This document shows positions 33,930 to 47,699 of a stretch of 64,000 bases of DNA, piece by piece. The stretch lies in NCBI RefSeq assembly GCF_001949145.1, contig NW_019091416.1, positions 1,884,782 to 1,948,781 on the forward strand, read 5' to 3'. The position numbers and the translations under genes were made by a program. The notes under the pieces were generated by a model, which did not search any database, was not told the origin of the DNA, and worked only from the letters and a program-made list of their open reading frames with translations. Position 1 is the first letter of the stretch. Each line of letters begins with the position of its first letter. The stretch is from Acanthaster planci. Taxonomy: Eukaryota; Echinodermata; Asteroidea; Valvatida; Acanthasteridae.

Positions 33930-34175
33930 TGGCCTTTACTTGGAAAACATCTCTCATAAAAACAAACATGACCACAAATAGGTATATCGCAAAAAACGAT
34001 TTGATTCCCAAAGTAGACACTACGTTTCTAAAAGTGCATCTCATAAGAAAGAACTGGAAATTCGAGAATATATATCGTTCAAACAAACTTCGAAAAATAC
34101 ATCTCGAAAAAAACGAAGAAAAATACTTCATAAAAACAAACTTTGAAAAATGTGCTTTAGAAAAACTTACTTGAA
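33930..34175. repeat. Degenerate tandem repeat
   Basis: Repeats of about 35-45 bp built on cataaaaacaaac followed by ttgaaaaat and catctc occur here several times with many substitutions. They keep both strands open, and the minus-strand translation shows a reiterated Phe-rich pattern (for example FSKFVF, FSRCIF, FERYIF). The regular frame is a by-product of the repeat; no protein is claimed. Confidence 0.45.
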
Positions 34176-34937
34176 AAAAAATATAGTTCAATTTTGGTGA
34201 ATGGCACTACAGGGCTTACGTGGTACATGCACTTCAGGCGACATGTTTTCTTTAAGCATCCTGGTGCCCGCTGTAATAACATTTGAAGGTTTGCACAGTG
34301 GATTTCAATGAAAGGAATACGTTTGCGGTAAAAGGATGTGGGAAATCATTTCCAAGGGTTTGTGAAATGAAGAGAACAGTAAGCAACTAACTCACATTTT
34401 GTCACCATACAGGCCTATTCATCTGAGGCCTGTATATTCTGAAGGATTGCAGACCTCCCCCCTCCCCCCTTATCGGTGAAGCAGTGCACCGGGGTAACAC
34501 CAAGGTGTCAAAATAAGCCTTCTGCGAGATAAACAACTTGACCGTGTATTAACATTTGATAATGCCCGCTGAGAAGTGATAATGCCAGCTGCGTAACTCA
34601 CGCTCTTGCAAGGTGGATACGAGAGAGTTTAATCGATTCTGATTGGTCAAGAGTCTGTGTGCTCGCCACTAGCGCCAAGTCTACATAAGGAGATTCTTGT
34701 GTACAATATGCACAAGGAAAATATCATAAAATAGACGGGGGTGCTTGGGAAAATGAAAGTAAACTGGAACAAAATCGTTAGAAATCCATCATAATTTATA
34801 TTGACTTCTTTTGACTTTCTAACTAAAAAAGTTATTTATGGACGGGCGTACATGTGCTTGCCCGGTCATAAACCAAGGTTTAAGACCGGCTCAGGAGACT
34901 GACCGCGGCTCGGGCATGAATCGTGTCCGGAGACATT

Positions 34938-35117
34938 TTCACTAATAAATTCATAATTATGCATGTGCACAAATTACCTTGGCGGCAAGGGCCATTGAAA
35001 ATGTACAGGGGTGCGATTTTGATCATTTTCTCTCAGGTTTTCTGGCTTTGTTCAGTTTTGTCTTCAGAAAATCCCATTAAATCGTTTTTGCTATTAGTTT
35101 CTCATCTAAGCGGGATT
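34938..35117. repeat. Dispersed repeat, copy 2
   Basis: Direct counterpart of 30366-30572, shorter by deletions (for example tgcatgtgcacaaatt against the longer first copy). Same orientation. Confidence 0.6.
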
Positions 35118-36468
35118 TTCCCCGCGTAATCTCGTGCCGCCACAGGAAAAATCAAGATTGTAAAGTCATTTTACAAAGCTCTTGTTACACACTGAAAACA
35201 GTGTATTGGTGCAAGGTGTCTCTTATGTAACTATAAGCTAAAGCAACATTGTCTTTAGTGTAGAGAATTCAATTGTTATAATTATTCGATCCAAGGTCCT
35301 CTTGAGAAATCGTTGACGATGTAAAGCCCACCCCTAAACCAGCGCTCTCTTCTTTCCGGAGAGTGTTGAACTCAAGTTACAATGCCACGAGGAAAACTTC
35401 TGCTTCAGTCCTACTTGAGTAGATCTGTTTTATCACGGCAAGTGTTCTACCAAGAACGATTTATTTTGCTCGTCTATTTTGTTGATGCCGTCCGCCATTT
35501 TGTCCGCGCAAATCCCACGTGGGAGTTTTCACACAAACCTGAATCAGTTAGCCAGTAAAACAAGCACAGAATGATCCAATCAGGTCAGCCCATTATGAGA
35601 TCCCTGTGGCTGATCGCTGAGGCAAATTAGCAAAAGGATTTCGGTGAATTGCAATATTTAGAATTTGAATGGTCAAGGATCACCACATCCTACCTAAAAT
35701 CTATATTTTGCATCCATTTTAGTTTTGAGCAACGATTATAAGCGAAAAACTTAGTAGGCCCTAACGCATTACGATGAGTTTTCAGGAGGCATTTTAGTTT
35801 GTGGAAAAGCGGGATCATACGTTTTTAATGTGTTGGTCGGGACATCTTTTTGTTTGTTTTGTTTGTTGGTATTTCTTTTTACATTGTTTAGAAAATTCCT
35901 AAATGGACTAGCATGATGTCGGGCCCTAGCCCTAAGGAGATACCATTCCTTCGTGTCAAGATAGGCATTAATTAGGGGAAATATTTGCATTTTCTTCTCA
36001 AATTCATCACAAGAAATAATGAGCTTGACTGCGGACAGCACACTTCCTATGAAAATTTACCGGCTTGACTTTTTGATTTTTCAATCAATGAAGTCTTCAA
36101 GGTACACTATTTTTCGATATGGGCGCTGCATTTGTACTTGGACTATGACGAAGTGGCAGGTTGAAGAAATGATCGAATGGCATGCACTTAGAACCGGCAC
36201 TTCATGAGAACTTACAGGATAACTCAAGACCGAAGTGGACAAAAAGAGAACATTTTCCGAGAACATACATATTTATTATGGTATACCAATGGCAGGTGAT
36301 TCCCCCCCCCCCTCATTTTAGAGCGTTCTACGAGGTAAAGTAGGCCTATCGGTACAGCAAGATGGTAAAACATACTTCATTGGTATATGTCAACAAATCC
36401 CATCTTCACTTGGCTAAGCACAGCGTGATAATGTATACTGTAGACCAATATAGTGACAAGAGTCAGGA
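35118..36468. other. Intergenic, no gene recognised
   Basis: AT-rich DNA with chance frames up to 90 codons and a C-run near 36301. Nothing else is supported. Confidence 0.4.
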
Positions 36469-36470
36469 TC

Positions 36471-36624
36471 CATAACTGCGGTGTCCTCACGACCGTGAAC
36501 AAAACAGATGCACATGGAATGCTTCCTCATCAGCCAATGGGAGCGCACTGCTAACCAAAATCAAGCACTCGTCAAACTTAGGATAGGAATGCGCCCCTGA
36601 GTAGCGAGGACATCGCAATAATTG
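36471..36624. mobile_element. MITE related to the TGCGGTGGC family
   Basis: The left end ataactgcggtgtcctcacg and the right end gcgaggacatcgcaataat are inverted repeats. The first ten bases equal those of the outer MITE at 5503, while the following bases differ. It is a diverged relative of that family, about 154 bp, without coding content. Confidence 0.5.
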
Positions 36625-39600
36625 CGTCAGCAAATCGGTCTGTACGCCCATGAGCTCCTAAATCCTGCAGCTCCGTTGCTGTGCAAAACTCCAGACTACA
36701 GACTACTCGTTTCACAAAAACGAGTAGGCTCGTTAATGCACTTTGTTACTCAAGGGGCATACATAAAATACCGAATGTTTCAGGAAGGTCTTGAGGTTTT
36801 GTTGACATTTGGTGAATTGGAGAATCCAGGACACAAAACTGCTTACTGATCACAGTGACTTTGAATGTGAAAACTTAACATTATCAGAGGGCCCGACGTT
36901 TCAATCCTTGCTCTCTGCATTAAGAGAGACACCGTGTGAGTAAAAATTAATTGTACACCAACACCCACTTCGTACCTCTGAATTTTACAAAAAAAATTGA
37001 CATTTTTGAGGCTGCATAATGATTATAAAAACATTTTCCAGTTACAGTTTTTTGCTTTGGATGGGTCTGGGTGGAATTCCTCTTTGGCGATGAATGTATT
37101 TCCGAACCCTAGGCATTAAAAAACGAAGAAAACGGATATTGACGTCACTGATGTTGATTTTCCAGCAATGTATCTAATAATCCTGTCATGGTCATAGTTT
37201 TCCCAACTCGCAGCTGGCATAGTGGAATCGAATCCTCACATAACTATTTTTCTGCCTCCTATTTCTTTGTAAACGGCACTCAAAGGCACGCTGACGGGCA
37301 TAAGCACGCGCGATGAGTTAAAAGACGCTGCAGGCCCGTCAGTGCAGATTAGCCAATCAGCGTACAAAATACAAGACTTAGTGTAAAACGCATTTTGAAA
37401 TAGAAGACAAGCTTGATTGTATTAGCAAACTATAAAAAAACAAAGAAAGATATATATACGGAGACAGGAAAAGAAGAATTTACTGACCGACGGTCAGCCG
37501 TAAAGGTAAGGTGAAAACCTGGCAAACCAAGCCTCGGTGAAACAGTCTGCAAAACCCTGGACAACTACGTTCACTCATAGGTTCGGACTGAATTTCCAAC
37601 CGACGCTGTTGTATGACAAGGTTTGTGTGGCATGGTAAGAAGGGTTTATACGACAGACATCAGATTAAAAGGTGGCAAACAAGGAGAGAGAAGAGAAAGG
37701 GGTGTGGACGTCGCACAACACGCATCAGCTTTTGATTTCATGGAGGCTGTTCCTTTCCACCAAAGCGTGGAAAAGTACATCTGTCATTTCCGTGAGGGAA
37801 AGCGTGCAGCCAAACGTGAAGAGAATATGAATTTCACGTCTTTATGTGTGCAAACCGTTCATAGCTTCAAAAACGAAGTGCCTATTTTTTCCACCAGTCC
37901 AATTTGTTAGCAGGCTGACTCTGGTAAAGGCGTGCTGGCGAAACTGTAATCTCCCCGATAGCCCTCTAGAACCTTTGTGCGGACCCCTACATTGTTCCTC
38001 CAGAAATGTCAAAGAGATTTATCTGATGTGATCAGTGGAAAACGTGTTTGCAGATTGGAAGGTTGATGGAAATTCGTCAGACGGATGGGTGATTTCGTGC
38101 GAAAGACATTAGGCCTACCTATAAAGCCCAAACGGGCTGTTATTCGGAAAGTTATACCACAGGGTAAATTTGTACTAAAAATGGCACGTCAGATAGATTT
38201 GTGGGTTTAAATGGCAATACCTATATTAAGCAAAGCGTATGCGGAACATCAGTGTTTGCCATAGGAAACCATCGGCCGTTTGACATCCGAGTCTTTGGTG
38301 ATTAGATTCTATGGAAGGTACTAGCTCGAGCGATACACATATAATCACTCTGCAGAGTATTCAAGATGGCCTTACGAAGAGGTCCAACGATATGTCTAAT
38401 TATTTTACTCAGTAAAATGGCTGAATCGCTACTCGTAGTTAAAAACTACCAAGTGACTTGCACTGTACCCATAAACAGCAATCTATTCTACTGGGCCAAT
38501 ACTTGATCCATACCATTCTTTTGGTCGATCGCTTCGCCTTTGCTTCGTATCTCAATACGGTACCGACTTATTCAGCATGCACTATTAATACTACGCCAGT
38601 TCTTGATTTGAACTTAGCCTATAGAGAGTCTGCATGGTATAGATTTGGATGGGTGAACTTACGTGCTAAGTGTAAAAGCGTGAGTAGAATTCCGACGACA
38701 GGTCTTGGCCTCAACTATACAATACTGCATATACGAAACACTGAAAATTTGAAGAAAAACTGTGCAATATATGCTTCATTGTCCATCATTAAAAAAGCTA
38801 CCAAACAAAACAAAAACAAACATCCGGCGAGGTAGCGTTCAGTCAGTTGTCGTATGAGAACGAGGAGGTCAAGACCTCTAATCATAAAAGTGACCGTAAT
38901 TACTCACGAGACACAGCGTGCACTGCTGGGAAAGGAAAACTGTTAACTACACCGACACAATACCACAGTGGTGTATTACATTGTTGGTTTGTGTCGTCCG
39001 TTTATTCCATAAACATGACAGGCATAAGCTGAATTATACTATAAAACACACCATAAATGGAATTAAACTTGAACTTAAGAGTTCAATAAATTAAAAGATT
39101 AATTTTAAAAATTACATCAAATTTGGTTAAGAAATTTAACTTCATTGGTATCATTTGATACATTGAAGGATTGATGACCAGCACCGAATAAACCTATGAC
39201 TGAGAAGAATAACCTCCAACTTTGCAAAGTTTGTTGTATCGTGCATGTTACAGTATAAAATATCTTAATATATATACTTTTTTCAAAATATGGTCTTAAT
39301 AAAAACAGTACTGACCCTTGAGATAACCTTTTACAAATTTGAAATTATTGAGCAAAAAAGGGCACTGCTTGGAAAAACGACTGAACTCTAGTAACTGTCA
39401 CCGGATTCTGGATGCACTTCGTGCCACTGCTTCCTTCATAACAAAAATTCTTACACTACACTGATTGCTATAAATAACTACGTCTGCATTTCACGTATGA
39501 TCGACAGAGGGCGCTTTAGGCCTACACGGGTAGACTAGTTTTCATGAAAGGGATCTGATAGGCATTTGTGTTCACGCCTAGTAAACACTTCTGAATTCCC

Positions 39601-40235
39601 TATCGTTAAGGGAACTTACATCAGCCTAATCCAGCTGTGTCTTTGTCACTGACGTAATCTGCGGCAATAACAATTTCCTTCGAAATCCATGCGATTGGGA
39701 GTCCCACACTGAAAAGCATGTTTAAATTGTTATTTTCGAATTATTTTGCAATAATTATCTTGCTCAATTACAATATGCCCAGGCACTATATACTTCATTA
39801 GACTTTTCTTCACTCTGATTAAAGAGAAAATAGAGGTCAACCAGCCTTTCCGAACTCGTAGTGTGATTTTTTTTCATGACATCAAATAATTACCTTGCAC
39901 ACTTACACCGTAATTTGATGCAAATGCAAAGCAAATCTGATGTCCCGAAACGGGTTCATCAACTCGGCCAAGATCAAAGCAGAAAATTGCGCTGAAAAAG
40001 CGCCATGGGTTCAACTTTTGCAATTTCACAACATGGACTTTCCATGACGTCAGAAATTCACCAAGCCCTTCGCTTTCAAATCTCGTGCATTAAAAAGATC
40101 ATAATCCAAAACCGTCAATGCAAATGATCTTTGTAGTGGTGATAGGGCATTGGAGTAATGGTTTCCCAGGAGCAGTAATTAGGCCAACGCTTTGTAGCCT
40201 ACAGGTTTGTGCTTAACAAAATCGGAGTATCCGCG
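36625..40235. other. Intergenic, no gene recognised
   Basis: 3.6 kb without a supportable gene. The frame of 125 codons at 38458-38835 has no domain, signal or splice context. The part 39.0-40.1 kb is strongly AT-rich. No RNA gene identified. Confidence 0.4.
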
Positions 40236-40290
40236 CTGAGTTGAAGTGCACCCTCATCGGCAAAAGAAAGCCAGGCTGGTAGGAAGGCTT
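40236..40290 (+). repeat. GAAGTGCACCC repeat, fragment
   Basis: The phrase gagttgaagtgcaccctcat then cggcaaaagaaag matches the start of the 57888-58110 copy (gagctgaagtgcacccccat then tggcaaaagaaag). It is followed within 50 bp by the inverted-repeat element at 40333. Confidence 0.5.
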
Positions 40291-40332
40291 CCAATCACTG
40301 ATCTCCATGCACTGTACAGGTAGTTTTGCTCT

Positions 40333-40474
40333 GCGAATTGAAGCGACTGCGCGGCCATGTTAGGCTATTCAATACAATGGCATTTTCCAAGTCACCGGCT
40401 TTAGCGCCATGCATGAATGCCCTTCAGTGAATGGACCGAATATCATACGATGGCCGCGCGGTCACCTCAATTCA
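40333..40474. mobile_element. Short inverted-repeat element (GCGCGGCCAT arms)
   Basis: gcgaattgaagcgactgcgc then ggccat (40333-40358) and atggccgcgcggtcacctca then attcac (40449-40474) are inverted copies with four mismatches. The outer flanks also partly pair, so the full element may span about 40320-40500. Confidence 0.5.
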
Positions 40475-40925
40475 CACATAGGCAGTTACTCCTCACCTGC
40501 CTATCCAGTGTATAGAGATCAGCGCTTCCAAATTGCTCGTCGCCAAGGGTTGATGGTTTTGCAATGTGATTCGCTACACTGTGCACGACCTGTTACTGCG
40601 AGGTAATCACTTCCTGTTAGCGAAGCGTTATTTAAACATTTTGGTTCACCAATGGCAATGTCTGGCACAGGCAAAGTGTCGGGAATATAATAAAAAGAAG
40701 GCCTTGGAACAATCACAGTGTGGTAATTAGCCTCTCACTAAGTATCACTCATCACGTCTCTTTTGCCGATATCTTTCAAATCATTCGTTATCTTGATCAA
40801 GTTTGGATGAACAAATAAAGGCGCCTTTCCCATTGTACGTTTTTGGGTGCGTTGCGTACACGATGCGTTTATGCGTTAAACTTTCACGGACACAAAAATC
40901 AACGCCATTAACATAGCACACGTGA

Positions 40926-40981
40926 GCGTTGTGTTCGGCCGTCAAATCGCCCCGGAAGCGACTTTGACGAATACACAACGC
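40926..40981. repeat. GC-rich hairpin
   Basis: The left arm gcgttgtgttcg with cgtcaaatcgc, and the right arm gcgactttgacg with aatacacaacgc, form a nearly complete 56-bp stem-loop around cccggaa. It is surrounded by many loose gcgtt/aacgc motifs (40.85-41.0 kb), suggesting the core of a short palindromic element. Confidence 0.5.
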
Positions 40982-41515
40982 TAGGCGCATGGTGTTGACG
41001 CGCATAGTGTCAAGTGTTGGAATATTGAATGGCTCCCTAAAGTGTAGTGAGAACATTTTCAGCACAAAGAAAATGAAAAATATATCAAATTGATAACCAC
41101 AGCTTGTGTAACGCATTGAACGAGCTCGCGCTTGGCAGAAATTTACCCAGAATGCCCTGCGCGCGTGAGCTGTGACCCCATGTGACGTTCCTTTGCTAGA
41201 ATCTGTGCGAGGCCAACCTCGTTCCCATGGGTACGATCTCGCCACGCAACGTTGGGCCCCACTATGCCTTGCGTGATCTAACCCCGGTATTGTAAAATGC
41301 AAATATGCTACTATTTGGGATATTTAAATTAAGACTTTAGTCAGAGTGTTTACGCGCGACGCAGATTTACACATGCATGGCGTGCATGAGAATACAGGGG
41401 CGCGAGCGTGTAGCTTTTGAAATACGCATGCGATTGACTTTACCTTTTTGTATATTCATTCTGAATAGCCAAACAGCGTCATTTTCGAACTCTACACGAC
41501 CTGGGACAAGTGAAG

Positions 41516-41775
41516 GAATGCACACGCATGGAGTCAAGGTTGGTGGAAGGCCATCAGCCCTTCCCAGCGCCCTGTTCAGGCACTGGGCGACGAGTGAAGG
41601 CTTCGAACCGGGTTCTGCATGTGTTCAGCGCGCACGCAAGGACCATGCATTCCATTATACATTCGTTGCGCGTACTCTGCATAAAATGCACATAAAGCGC
41701 GCCTATGCGGTGATTTCGTACCAAAGGATTGTCAATTTCATTTAAAAACACGCCCTCGTTTGTTCCTGCTCGAAG
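41516..41775 (+). repeat. GAAGTGCACCC / GCGCGTACTC repeat family, copy
   Basis: From about 41610 the order gggttctgcatgtgttc, cgcaaggaccatgcat, cgttgcgcgtactc, aaagcgcgcctatgcg, gtaccaaaggattgtc and tttgttcctgctcg matches 57935-58110 and the left arm of the 1543-2320 element. The upstream part (41516-41600) is less clearly shared. Confidence 0.5.
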
Positions 41776-44700
41776 CGCATAGGTTCGGAACTTTTAAACT
41801 CGCCAGCTTTCCAAATACGTGCAGCCGTATCGACAAGACCGTGCAAAGCCAAACGTTACCGGTCTGTTGATTTACCAACGTCCTCATATTCTGTTGCACA
41901 AGCGAGTAGCCATTAAAGAGCGAGGTCAGTAAACAGATTCTACCCATTGGAAGAAAACTTTGGAAATGGAAAGGAAGATGATAAATCACAAATACATACA
42001 CACCTGTGTCAATAGGAATCGAAGCTTACAGTGATCCGTCTGCAAGACTGTCTGCCGGGATGATTATCTCTTCAAATATCACAAGTGAAATACAGTGTTC
42101 CTTGGGGAATTGTCTCCATAACGTTCTTAAATCGAGGCAGTAATCTACCCGTAATGACCAACGTAATGCAGGACAATGGCTTTCGAGGATAAATGCTTAT
42201 ACATATGCGGTCGTCTGCCACGATGAAACTCTATACTTAACTTGTCGTTAAGTCCAATGCAGTGTTCATTATAACAGTGGTTGTTTGCATAACTAAAGCA
42301 ATTTCGCAACATCAAAATAACCACGAACAAAAACAAAAATGATACATAATGATATGGCAAATCGGATCACACCCATGCAAATATTGTGGGAGGAAAGTCT
42401 AATCATTCCCGGTTTTGGTCTCAAAATACGGTAATAATCGGATTCATGCCAAATATTTGAAATACTTCCACCATGGGTTTCTTGACCCACCAAATTTGAA
42501 GAGTTCACTGAAAGTGTTATTCTCCCAATCCGAAAAAAAAATCCTCATAAAATATTATATACAATCTACCCCTAAGGGAAACCGTATGGCCACCATACTA
42601 AGCACATCACGCAACGACATGATCGACGAAGCACTGGATGGAAATATCACATTAAATCTCACAGGGGCACTTTCCACTTCATGCTTCTGATTCCAAATCT
42701 CATTTAAAATCCCGCATAGAACCTGTTTCTGATGGCTCACCAGAGGACAAACACTTTTTCTGAGGGAAATGTAAAAACCACACCGCACTTTCTCAATAAT
42801 GCGTAATGCGAGTTCACAGCGGCAACATCGCAGGTCGTCAGTACACCCTAACGACCTCAACTAACACACTTGGGTCTCCTGGATTTTAATGTTCAATTAA
42901 CTCAAAACCAAATCAAACCAAACAAAAAACATGAAACCTTTAGATGTTATTAAGGGGTGCTTCTTGAAATGCTAACTCACCGGTGTTACTCTGGGACTCT
43001 ATTTGATTTCATATAAAACATTATACCGAGAATGCAATGAATATGGGCATTACCGCAAAAGGCTTTCACGTCGGATTAATGGTATTATTCGATAAAATTA
43101 TATCCGCAGGGCATAAAACCTCGGTTTCTAAATTGATGTCTATGGGTTAGAGCAGCAACCTTAATTTCTCGCAAGAAGAGAACACTTTCGAAAGTAAACA
43201 ACGAGCTTGTTTGAAAGATAAAAAGTTAAACCATGAAGTGATTGGTATGAAATTCTTTTTAAAAATTTGATTCATCTTTGAAAAATATTTATTTCTGTGT
43301 TCAAAATACCTTATAAAGACTTCGATCAAGTAGGACCAAATAAACAGTCGAAGTGTGACTCTTCATCCGACGGTCCGGAATGGTCATCAAGAAAGCACAT
43401 GTTTCCTTTAGCCCCGCCTACTCTGACCTCGTTTGCAGGAAAGGGGCGCGCCATGTCCTGAGTTTGTTTGTAACGCTCGGACCGTGGGGCTTGTGGCTGC
43501 CGTTTGCCGGGGGAAGACTCTGGGTACATTTCACGGAGGAACTCACGCGAGCGAATATCGGCCTGCAGAGGAAAGAATAAAATGGCCCAGAAACACCGTT
43601 TGGCGTCGGCATAAGATGACCCTAATTTTCCACCGTTTTGCGCTCAAGATAAACCCACCTGGAAAAAGTGTCCATCAGAAACTTCAGTTGGCAAATACTT
43701 TGGATAGTTTCGTAAAAGTTTATTCCTTGTGGCTCCATAAAAAAGTGTTTCACGTACATGTATTTTGCAGCAGAAAATAGAAAATCTTGCATACATTTTG
43801 ACAACAACACTAATTTAACCCTAACGTTGTAAGATAAGTTACTCTATACAGGTACCAAGTAATTAATTGTCCGCACACAGTGTTGGGAAAGTACGATGCA
43901 GACAAAATTTGAAGAATTGGTGACAATTTGGACAAGTAGCATTTCTCGTTCGCTTCGAAAGTATATACCCACATCTTTCTCTCCATGGAGCCGATCGGGA
44001 GAGTGAACAATGATTAGGGCGAGCATAACCGATGCCCTGCTAACGATGAAATCGGGATGCCCGAACAGTGAAGTGCGCGGCCCACGAGCGAGTTCCCACT
44101 TAATAACACGCAGTGACGCACGTACACAGAGTCGAGACACAAACAGGTGGATAGATACAAGTGATTCGCCGGTCCCACTGCCACAGTGCCTAATTGCCGA
44201 TAAGGAAGTCTACATTTCCCACGCTGGAGACCGTGAGTCAATAAGCGGTAAAGGTACAGTGGAGGTACAATGAACGTTTGAACTTCTGTCCAATGAGATG
44301 TGTGGCTATGGGGAAAAAGAGTGAAGTCATACTGTTGAACAGTATGCTCTAGCTTTTGTCTTCAGAAGTTTAATTAACGATTCTTCTCTTACTATCACAC
44401 ATTCTTATTAAATGTGCTTATTATATTCCTGATAAATGTACCGGTAATTTACTTTTAAACTGTACACTTACACCTTAATGTTCTTTCTCATAAATGTATC
44501 AAGAGTGTTTCTTTTAAAATCAATCCCATTTGCCCTTTTTTTCTAGTCTTATTATTAAAAAAAGAAGACTGGCCACCTGAGTTGTAACTACGTCATCCCA
44601 AGCCACTCATGTCTTATCTAGTCTCAGGTCCAGTAACAAGCTTTGGAAAAGAAAACCGACAAAAGACAATGTCAGTCAGTTCATCACAGTTTACCGCCCT

Positions 44701-46200
44701 AAGCCTGACTACTGGTTTGACAGACTTTTGACCGACAAAATCACAGCTCTACGAAGCACTTTCTTTTCGGATTAAAGGTCATCAGAGCAGGTCCGTACCG
44801 TCACTGCAGTTACGCAGGGCCGATTACATGTGCAGTTTACGTGCTCACAAATGGGTATGCAGACTAAGCAAATAGTCCGTGGTCTGAGTAAACTAGTTGT
44901 ACTGCACCGCTGTCTTTCTCCCTTCAATGTGGGTTAGTTTTTTTCTCTCGAGCGAGGAAGTTTCTTCTGAACATCCGAAGTCATTGGATGCTACAGTAGT
45001 TAAAGTTCTGGCAAAGTCACAAACTTGATGAAACAGTGAATAGACACAGCTCAGACAGAGTAAAATATGTCAATTTTTACCTGTCTGACGGGTTCAGCAA
45101 CTCTATACCTGCAGCATCGCCGGGCAAGCTTAGTGGCTGTTTCAAGAGAAATTCGGTGACCGACAGACACGAAGATCGGATTGCGTGACTTGTGACATCC
45201 CCTCAGGGCCTGCCGAAGGGACAGCGGGAAAGAGAGGGGGGAGAGGGATCCAAATCCGGCAATACATTATCGAGCGCGGAATTCAATTACACCAGCAAAT
45301 CTCAGCATACGGGGTTCAGCACCAGCTTGTGTAACTGGACTGTTGACTCTAATCAACATTTCATCAAAAGCAAATTACGTGGCTCCAAAGGATTGGTAAA
45401 GAGCGTCAAACCCGGAGGAAATTTCAGAGAGCATGGATTTGTGCATGACCATGGGGAGCGTTGTCATTACCGTTTGGAAAACAGTTTCATGAACTGTTTG
45501 TCTGAATGTCGGTTATAAAATGATAATTTTTGACACCATAACTAAAACTGACGCTGCAAACTTTGCAAAGGTCGAGCTGGGCGACGTTTGCCGCAACTGT
45601 GCTATGTGCAAACTGGCCTCAATTACTCAAACGAGAGTGCCAGTGCCTGGCATTCACATATCAGAATTGAGAAAAAAAGAAACGATTATTTACTGCAAAG
45701 GTGAATCTCGAAAGGGAGTTTCCAGAGATATCTTGTAAAATTGAAAACCATCATTCGAATAATCAATTCGTCCAGGAACAAGTTACTCAAAGAGTCGAAA
45801 GAAAGATGGGGAAAAAAAAACTGTCATAGCAATCCGCGTGGTTTCAGAATAGGTATGCGCACCTATTTCTTTCACTCCATGCTGCTGGCGTTGACTCAAC
45901 ATTTCTACAGAACGCCTCCTAAAAATGTATCCAGTTACTGCACAGGCAGTGTACAAAATTAACTTCAGGGGTGATGCAGAGTTCAATTACGGGGAAATGA
46001 CCTTTTGCCTTTTGAACATCTGCAAAACCATAATTTACATAGCACTATCAACCGTGAACAAAATTCCCACCAAAAGGATATTGAAGGCGGTGTGTACAAT
46101 GCCTACTGCTAAACTGGGATTCAACTTGCCAGTTAAACCCGGATAAGCTGATTGGTTGGATAATGAAATATTTGGAAACCTAACAGATTGTGGGTTCAAG
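41776..46200. other. Intergenic, last CpG-rich stretch
   Basis: No gene recognised; frames up to about 115 codons overlap on both strands without domains. It contains a 19-bp palindrome, catactgttgaacagtatg (44328-44346). CpG is still frequent at 45.2-45.7 kb (about 20 by hand count in 480 bp) and drops beyond about 46.2 kb. Confidence 0.4.
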
Positions 46201-47699
46201 TCTCTACTATGTTAGGAAAGCACTTGGCTTACGATGTAAGCCTCTTTGTAACATCATGACCCAATGAATGCATGGGAAATTGGCATCCTTGCCCTCACAC
46301 AAAAGTATGGATTTTCACCGATGCAAATTTCTCTCAATTCAAACCCAAATCACAGAATTATTGGGTATCATTATGAAAGACCAAGGAGACAATGGAATTA
46401 TCTCTTTTTCAAAGTAGGAAACAGTAATAATTTATCTGAAAATTTTGCCACAAACACCATGTTATATTTTACGAATTGGTTCCTGATTCCCTCAAAGAGA
46501 TTGGATAATTCTTTTTAAAATATATGTATTAAAACCTGGCTATATTGGCTATTTCAGTTGATAAACATATTTACTTCAGGCAATGGTCAATGTACGTGTC
46601 GTTCTATTGGGAAATTCTCTGCACAAGTAGTTAATGACATTATAATACTCTCAAAGTAGTTTTTTTCAGGTTTGGAACCGTGAAATGTTGTGATGAAATA
46701 TGGTCATATTTAATTACCTCTTCCTAGTCAGTTGCCTGATCTTCATGTCACTTTAATGCATATTTCAGCATTATTTATATTCCTTGGTGTGGATGGTCAG
46801 GTAAAAATGCACCCACCTGCACTTTAACTGACAGCGCGCGTGGCTGAATGGGACAGGATGCATTGAAGTAGGTGATGTGTGTGTTTGGACACTGACCAAA
46901 CGCGCAGAGATGAGATAATTACCATTCCTAAGATCTGTCCTGAGTCTGTCATCAGAGGGAATGTGTCTCCTCCACTGCCCAGTTCAGCAACCTGAATTCG
47001 AAAGGGCAAACAGGAGGTAAACTTTCAAAATACAGCAAATACGTTTTGCCCATTTCATATTAAAGGGAGGTTGAGGACAGTCCTTAAAAACTTCAGCAGT
47101 TTTGTTGAGTGGAAAATTGAAAGGAAAACATGCACAAACCGCGTCACGTCAATGCCACAGTAAAATTAAAAGTGCCTCCATTTTGCCTTCCTCTTGGTGA
47201 TACCAATTGTTGTGAATTGGATCTTCGAAAATATGGTTTTGGAACTATATATGCTGTAGGTAAACTTTGCTTTTGCTGCCCCTCTGAATTTTGTAGTTCC
47301 CTGTCCTTGCATGGTCAGAATTACAAGCGTATGTGTAAATATGAAACCAGAAGGATACAGAGGACATAGCAAATGCATCTATGGCTGTATCATCCACAGT
47401 ACTGTTGTTGATGATCATTCTGACGAGACACAGCAGTCATGTGTCCAGACGAGGCCACTGCAAGTCTTCCAGTCGCCAGCTCTTCTAATGACTGTGACAA
47501 CAGTACTTCTTCGTCATTCAACCCAGCTCAATTTGAGACTCAACTTGTGAATGAAAAGACATGCAAGTCTTTAAGGATTTGTGATGGACAAAGGTGGGAC
47601 ACAGTGACGTGACAAGATACCTTGGCCAGTGAGGTAAGAAGTGTTTACATTACTGCACATGTAGTGAGTGAAAGGTTTTTCTCAATGTGCAAGAGCATC
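46201..47699. other. Start of CpG-depleted region; weak exon candidate
   Basis: CpG is scarce from here. At 47439-47593 the plus strand reads a coding-like stretch rich in Asp, Asn and Ser that contains FNPAQFETQLVNEKTCKSL and ends at a donor-like AAAG/GTGGGA. The acceptor is weak and no domain is recognised, so it is noted rather than called as a gene. Confidence 0.3.

Noticed and set aside
40781-41302. 173-codon minus-strand frame
   Set aside because: It covers a GC-rich palindrome and repeats; no recognisable domain or start context.
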